Notes under the pieces: model-generated
Told to the model about the DNA's origin: nothing
The model's input: only the letters and a program-made list of their open reading frames with translations
The model's database searches: none
Origin: Taeniopygia guttata
Taxonomy: Eukaryota > Chordata > Aves > Passeriformes > Estrildidae
Reading direction: 5' to 3'
Length of the DNA stretch: 64,000 bases
Assembly: GCF_048771995.1 (NCBI RefSeq)
Contig: NC_133024.1
Span: 4,097,001-4,161,000 of the forward strand
Translations under genes and position numbers: made by a program
Shown: piece after piece, positions 61,583 through 64,000 of the stretch
Layout: the number at the start of each line of letters is the position of its first letter
Position numbering within the stretch: position 1 is the first letter of the stretch

Positions 61583-64000
61583 AAGTCCCATGAGCTTTGA
61601 ATCTATACTAAAAGCAATGCATGGAGCTGCCTCCTCCCAGTGCCAATTTACTGAGTCACACCTATGTGCTTTTAGAATAATCCTAGACTAACAATTCACC
61701 ATTGCAGTGTAGGTAAGTAAGGTTTCCAATTAACTTATATTGGTTTTTCTTGGGACATTTACCAAGGGACAAGAGATCAACAGCTCATAAGTTTCAATTT
61801 TCAGAAGCATTTTTTTCTTTATATATTGACAGGATTCTTAGAAAAAGTAGTGTAAAAGGAGACAGGAAAGAATATGTAGAACAACTGTTTAAAGTTTCAT
61901 TTTAGTATTAATATTGTACTGTTTTAACTTTTGCAGAAATTATGGAAAGGTTCCTCATCTCCATCACCACCTAGAAGAGATCTGATTCCCTATCTATAAG
62001 CAATCCCAGGGCAGGAACTATTCATTAGGTAGAAACGCTTCTAAAATTGTTGTCCTAGAAATACTGCCTGTAGTGCAATACTGTAAATGGAAAATGTGGT
62101 ATATTTATGGCAGTGTTGTATTGCTATAGCACCACAACCTCCTTCTTCTATATCTCAATAATCTGTTTCACCCTTGAGAAGATCATGTATTTGATGCATG
62201 CTCTGTTGGCTTTGAAAGCTCTGCCTTGTCCTGCCTTATGATTAAATCTGATTACTCTGCATAAGCCTTAAAAGCAGTTTTGCACATAGCTCCTTTCTTT
62301 ACCCTTGGCTTATGCAAAATTATCCGTATAGCTTCATCCTCAATGTTCACTTCCACTCAAACTCATATCTGTTATTTTTTCCCTCCAAACTTCATATACT
62401 ACATTTACTTGTTGCTCTTTCCTTGTAAAACAGCCTGAAAACCTAAAAATATATATGTATACATGTGTATGTATATATATAGGTATTTTTATTCTTTAAT
62501 TACATGCAAGGCCTTTGCACTGGCTTAAGAAGGCTTTAGCTCTCATAATTTCTTTATTCTTCCTACAGTCTCCTCGAATAAGGCGCTCTTTGCTCTGTTT
62601 TTCTCTTCTTCAATGTGAAATATGAAAGCAGAAAGCAACAGCATGAAGAGACATATCTTGTTCACTAACACAGCTGAATGTCACAGGAATATTTAAAGGG
62701 TCGAATTATCAGTGTGCTTTTACAGTTAGCTACTACTACTAGTGATACTTGATCTGTTTTTGTAAATCTGAAGACTAGTCTACATCCTTAATTATAGCTC
62801 CTGCCCAGCACTGGTGATAAAAATGAACATTTGTAAGGTATTTGCCTTAATAAGGCAGTAAATAGTTTTTCTTGTTGATGAGAGACTAGATGAGATGAAT
62901 CAGTGCAAAGAGGAAGGTGCTGAAGCAGAAGATGTAGGCCAACATGGCACAAAGTTACAGATAGTAACTGGCTATAACATAAAAATTAAGCATTAACTTT
63001 ATGCAGAATGGAACATATTCACTACCATGTGAGTGAAGTGTATCTTGTCTTTTTTTTATAGTCTTATAATGTTAGTACTGTTGCATAGAACTTTTATTTT
63101 AAGAAGCATTTTGTATTATAAGAAATATGCAATGGAAAATTGTTTTTCTCTTTCTAATATTACTAGTTTATTTAAGAAGTAATCTGACAATGTTGTTGTG
63201 CATTAAATTATTTATTTTTACTCTTAACGTGACTGTTTTCATTCTTTAGCAGCTCTAGTCTTTCAGCCATGTGAGTTGGAAAATAGCCATTGGAATTCTA
63301 AATGCTGAGCTGTATGAAGCATGTCTGACAGAGCTGTATGCTCAAACCCATAGTTGTTGTTGTTGCATGTGTTTAAACTGAGCTTAGGAAACATTCTGGA
63401 CCAAATCAGTAGTTTGTATGACTCTCATGTCTGCAGCTTATTCTGATTCCCTCTTGGTTTGTAAGATACAGGAACTATAATTTCTCATGCAGCATAGAGG
63501 TAGAAAAGAGATTCCTTTTAGTTTTTATACTGGGGAAGGATAAACTTCATGGTTTATATGGCTTGTCCCAAAAGCAGCAGGCTATGGAAGTGCCAGCAGC
63601 AAAGAAATTGCTGTTGAGATGCTGCTCAGCCTTACTGCTCTCACCAAGACACCTGATCCTTTCCTTGAACACCTCCATATCTTGATTCTAGGAACTGAAA
63701 AATACTGTCATGATTAAACTTCTTTATGGTGATACCCACATGGGCATTAAGGGTTGAGAAAGAAGTCAAGCATTCATTTTTTTCCAGCCATCCTCCTCTA
63801 TGTCCATGTCTTTACCCCAGAACCTCACAGGAAAAAAGGAGGTGGAGCTGTTGTGGCAAGATGTGATATTCAACAGAAAATGTCTGACTTTACAGACTGC
63901 ATCCAGTCAGGTTTTGAGCTCTCATTGTGTCAAAAAAAAACTGGTTTCTGGTTATATATCTGTGAGGTAAATTGATCATGTAAAAAAAATTAAAAAGTGA
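61583..64000 (+). other. 3' region after C3orf52, no gene recognised
   Basis: Probably holds the C3orf52 3' UTR (ATTAAA at 62241 and 63202). An AT microsatellite-like run lies at about 62446-62482. A 73-codon open frame at 63754-63975 resembles no family I know. The next gene expected from synteny is not visible. Confidence 0.5.

Noticed and set aside
63754-63975. A 73-codon open frame after an acceptor-like TTTTTTTCCAG (63774-63784) which would join in phase to the possible donor at 61532
   Set aside because: The joined reading would be in frame, but the sequence shows no CUB or other family pattern, has no TM, and no clear donor follows. A chance match of phase is one in three.

Overview
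The window is vertebrate nuclear DNA, almost certainly from a bird and probably a songbird. The evidence is the AT-rich intron-heavy layout, several decayed CR1 LINE fragments, short solo LTRs of avian type, and the gene order TMPRSS7 then C3orf52, which I recall as neighbours on human 3q13. All three genes found lie on the + strand and together fill most of the window. No gene was found on the - strand, and no RNA gene or CRISPR was seen.

(1) Positions 1-26837: TMPRSS7 (matriptase-3), a type II membrane serine protease, lacking only its first coding exon(s). Seventeen exons join in frame to 786 codons plus a stop: TM, SEA, CUB, CUB, three LDLa modules and a trypsin-like protease domain with a complete His/Asp/Ser triad. 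(2) Positions 28525-50934: a second, apparently complete protease gene of the matriptase (ST14) type, also 17 exons, 775 codons plus a stop: TM, SEA, CUB, CUB, two LDLa modules and an intact protease domain. It carries a decayed LDLa exon inside one intron and one GC-AG intron. (3) Positions 54321-61582: C3orf52 (TTMP), a small TM + SEA protein with no protease, six coding exons, 262 codons plus a stop.

The three genes share one exon skeleton. The SEA-coding exons have matching phases and near-identical sizes (about 119-134, 68-71 and 179-194 nt), and each series is followed by a phase 1-1 exon of exactly 39 nt in the two proteases. In C3orf52 the same 39-nt block exists, is followed by GTAGTG, and appears to be read through to a nearby stop. 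This points to a local head-to-tail duplication cluster in which C3orf52 is a matriptase-like gene cut off just after the SEA domain. The two proteases are predicted to sit in the plasma membrane with the catalytic domain outside, made as zymogens cleaved at Arg-Ile and held together by a disulfide.

Between genes and in introns there are five recognisable CR1 fragments, two related solo LTRs of about 390 bp (one in each protease gene), one short 239-bp LTR and a 25-bp x 6 minisatellite in C3orf52 intron 1, and a few hairpins and simple repeats. The last 2.4 kb holds no gene I can support. Recalled human sequences were used for comparison from memory only; no search was run.
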